Part shown: one piece after another, positions 6,275 to 7,640 of the stretch
How positions within the stretch are numbered: position 1 is the stretch's first letter
Layout: the number at the start of each line of letters is the position of its first letter
Origin: Methylotenera_A sp036675645
GTDB taxonomy: Bacteria > Pseudomonadota > Gammaproteobacteria > Burkholderiales > Methylophilaceae
DNA length: 7,640 nucleotides
NCBI GenBank assembly: GCA_036675645.1
Contig: JAKFEP010000028.1
Coordinates: 1-7,640 of the forward strand
Reading direction: 5' to 3'
Notes under the pieces: model-generated
The model's input: the letters and a program-made list of their open reading frames with translations, nothing else
Databases searched by the model: none
Told to the model about the DNA's origin: nothing
Program-made: the position numbers and the translations under genes

Positions 6275-6298
6275 AAGGTAAAGCGCGCTTTCTGTCAG
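6270..6298 (-). promoter_or_regulatory. Sigma70 promoter for aroK-aroB-dgt
   Basis: On the minus strand: -35 CTGACA (6293-6298, 5 of 6 to consensus), 17-bp spacer, -10 TAAAAT (6270-6275, 5 of 6). Predicted start is near 6262-6263, inside the loop-side end of the terminator hairpin's first arm, leaving a leader of about 26 bases before the aroK GTG. The spacer holds the perfect 12-bp palindrome AAAGCGCGCTTT (6280-6291), a possible operator. Element quality and position make this the best promoter in the window; use in vivo is untested. Confidence 0.6.
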
Positions 6299-6316
6299 CG
6301 TGGGCTGTGATTTAAG

Positions 6317-7640
6317 TTATCTTAAGCCCAAACTTTCGTCCATAATTTTGGGCGTAATAAAAATCAGTAACTCTGTTTTATCATCTGTCTTAGTCCTACG
6401 TTTAAATAAGTTGCCTACCACAGGGATGTCACCAAAGAAAGGCACCTTGTCTACATCGTTACGCTCAGTTTGCTCATAGATACCGCCTAACACAGCAGTT
6501 TCACCATTTGCGACCAACACTTGTGTAGTGACATTTTGGGTGTTAATGGATGGCACGCCTGCAAATACTTGCCCAACTTGATCTTTCTTAACCTCTAGAT
6601 CCATAATAATTTTATCATCAGGTGTAATTTGCGGGGTCACTTCTAAGCTAAGTACTGCTTCTTTAAATGACACGGTCGCTGCGCCGCTAGATGAAGCTTC
6701 AAGATAAGGTATCTCGGTACCTTGCGCTATCTTAGCCTTTTGCTGGTTAGCAGTAGTGACGCGCGGACTTGAAACGATTTTGCCTCGCTGGTCTCTTTCT
6801 AATGCTGATAACTCCAAGTTTAACAGCAAGCCAGCAGGCAACCTGAACAAACTAAAGGCAAAATTACCGAACGCATTAGCTACTGGTAGATTTGTATTCA
6901 AGCCATTTGCACTGATGGTGCTGCCCGGAACATCTAATGTATTTGATAATGTACCGCCCACATCATAGGTGTTACTAGAGTTTGCTTTCTGAATACCGAA
7001 TCTTACACCCAGGCTCTTGCTAAACTTGTCATCTGCCAGTACTAAACGTGACTCAATCATTACCTGTCTCACAGAGACATCGGTTTTATTAATAATCGCT
7101 TGAATTTCTTCTAGCTTTTTGGCTGTATCTTGAATAAAAAGAGTATTAGTTCGAGGATCGACCACTGCGCTACCCCGTTTAGAAAGAATGCTTCTGTTCT
7201 GAGCGCTACCACCAGCACTTCCCCCAGCCCCGCTAGCACCTGAGCCAGTTAATATGCTCTTAAACGCTTCAGCTTTTTGGTAGCGCAATACAAAAACTTC
7301 AGTGCGTAAGGGCTCTAAATCTTCAATCGCATTAACCGCCTCTAACTGTGCTTTCTCTTTAGCCGTTACTTCTTCTGCTGGGGCTACCATGATCACGTTG
7401 CCAGACTTGCGCATGGTCAAACCTTTATTTTGCATGATAATATCCATGGCTTGATCCCACGGCACATCTTTTAAGCGCAACGTCAAGTTACCGGTCACCG
7501 TATCACTGGTAATAATATTTAAGCCTGTAAAGTCTGCAATCACTTGCAATACTGAACGCACCTCAATATTCTGGAAGTTCAGCGAAAGTTTCTCACCAGA
7601 GTAGCCAGGTTTATTGCCCTTAACCAATTTATTCGGGTCT
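6317..7640 (-). CDS. pilQ: Type IV pilus secretin PilQ (5' end outside window)
   Basis: Partial: 440 residues visible, with the frame open through the right edge; the AMIN domains, signal peptide and start lie beyond. A TTG at 7625-7627 is only an internal Leu codon. PilQ forms the outer-membrane ring through which type IV pili extend and retract and DNA is taken up. Residues counted from that codon: secretin/TonB short N-terminal domain (about 14-82, LNFQNIEVRSVLQVIADFTG), a secretin N1-type domain (about 110-185) and the C-terminal secretin domain (about 280-430) with SSPRVTT, VLSLEVTPQITPDD, GETAVLGGIY and the signature VPFFGDIPVVGNLFKRR (395-411). A Gly/Ser-rich loop (127-142) splits the N1 domain. 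In related genomes pilMNOP lie immediately upstream. A terminator follows. Confidence 0.95.
   Translation of the reverse strand, partial: DPNKLVKGNKPGYSGEKLSLNFQNIEVRSVLQVIADFTGLNIITSDTVTGNLTLRLKDVPWDQAMDIIMQNKGLTMRKSGNVIMVAPAEEVTAKEKAQLEAVNAIEDLEPLRTEVFVLRYQKAEAFKSILTGSGASGAGGSAGGSAQNRSILSKRGSAVVDPRTNTLFIQDTAKKLEEIQAIINKTDVSVRQVMIESRLVLADDKFSKSLGVRFGIQKANSSNTYDVGGTLSNTLDVPGSTISANGLNTNLPVANAFGNFAFSLFRLPAGLLLNLELSALERDQRGKIVSSPRVTTANQQKAKIAQGTEIPYLEASSSGAATVSFKEAVLSLEVTPQITPDDKIIMDLEVKKDQVGQVFAGVPSINTQNVTTQVLVANGETAVLGGIYEQTERNDVDKVPFFGDIPVVGNLFKRRTKTDDKTELLIFITPKIMDESLGLR

Noticed and set aside
7625..7627. TTG as start of pilQ
   Set aside because: The frame stays open upstream to the window edge, and PilQ proteins have AMIN domains and a signal peptide before this point; it is an internal Leu codon.

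Overview
The window is about 7.6 kb of moderately AT-rich proteobacterial chromosome and is almost fully accounted for by recognisable genes. The order pilQ-aroK-aroB-dgt on one strand is the arrangement typical of beta- and gammaproteobacteria, where the type IV pilus operon pilMNOPQ runs into the shikimate genes. Low G+C, a trimeric-porin-like gene with a terminal Phe, and an NtrC ending close to the enterobacterial form suggest a betaproteobacterium, perhaps of the Methylophilaceae (Methylotenera-like). The lineage is inference only.

Layout from left to right. The window opens inside ntrC (+ strand; receiver domain and start of the AAA+ domain are off the left edge). It is convergent with a minus-strand gene (1003-1677) for a small 2-oxoglutarate/Fe(II) oxygenase-like protein, probably DUF6445-type and of unknown substrate. 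Upstream of that gene are a good extended -10 promoter, a palindrome over its likely start site, and a ~100 bp degenerate palindromic repeat. Next comes a porin gene (1900-3135, minus) with a strong intrinsic terminator and a second hairpin on its stop codon. A 368-bp AT-rich region upstream of the porin holds candidate promoters and two palindromes. Then, all on the minus strand, come dgt (3504-4622), aroB (4625-5707), aroK (5712-6236) and the 3' three-quarters or less of pilQ (6317 to past the right edge).

How they work together. aroK and aroB are two shikimate-pathway steps (phosphorylation of shikimate; 3-dehydroquinate synthesis), packed with dgt so tightly that translational coupling is likely. 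pilQ, the outer-membrane secretin of type IV pili, is separated from aroK by an intrinsic terminator, and a near-consensus sigma70 promoter runs into that same terminator, so aroKB-dgt can be expressed independently of the pilus operon. The porin and the oxygenase look like separate single-gene units.

No defence system, CRISPR array, insertion sequence with a transposase, or RNA gene is visible. The most interesting parts are regulatory: the promoter nested in the pilQ terminator, the promoter/operator/repeat arrangement upstream of the uncharacterised oxygenase, and the palindromes in front of the porin.
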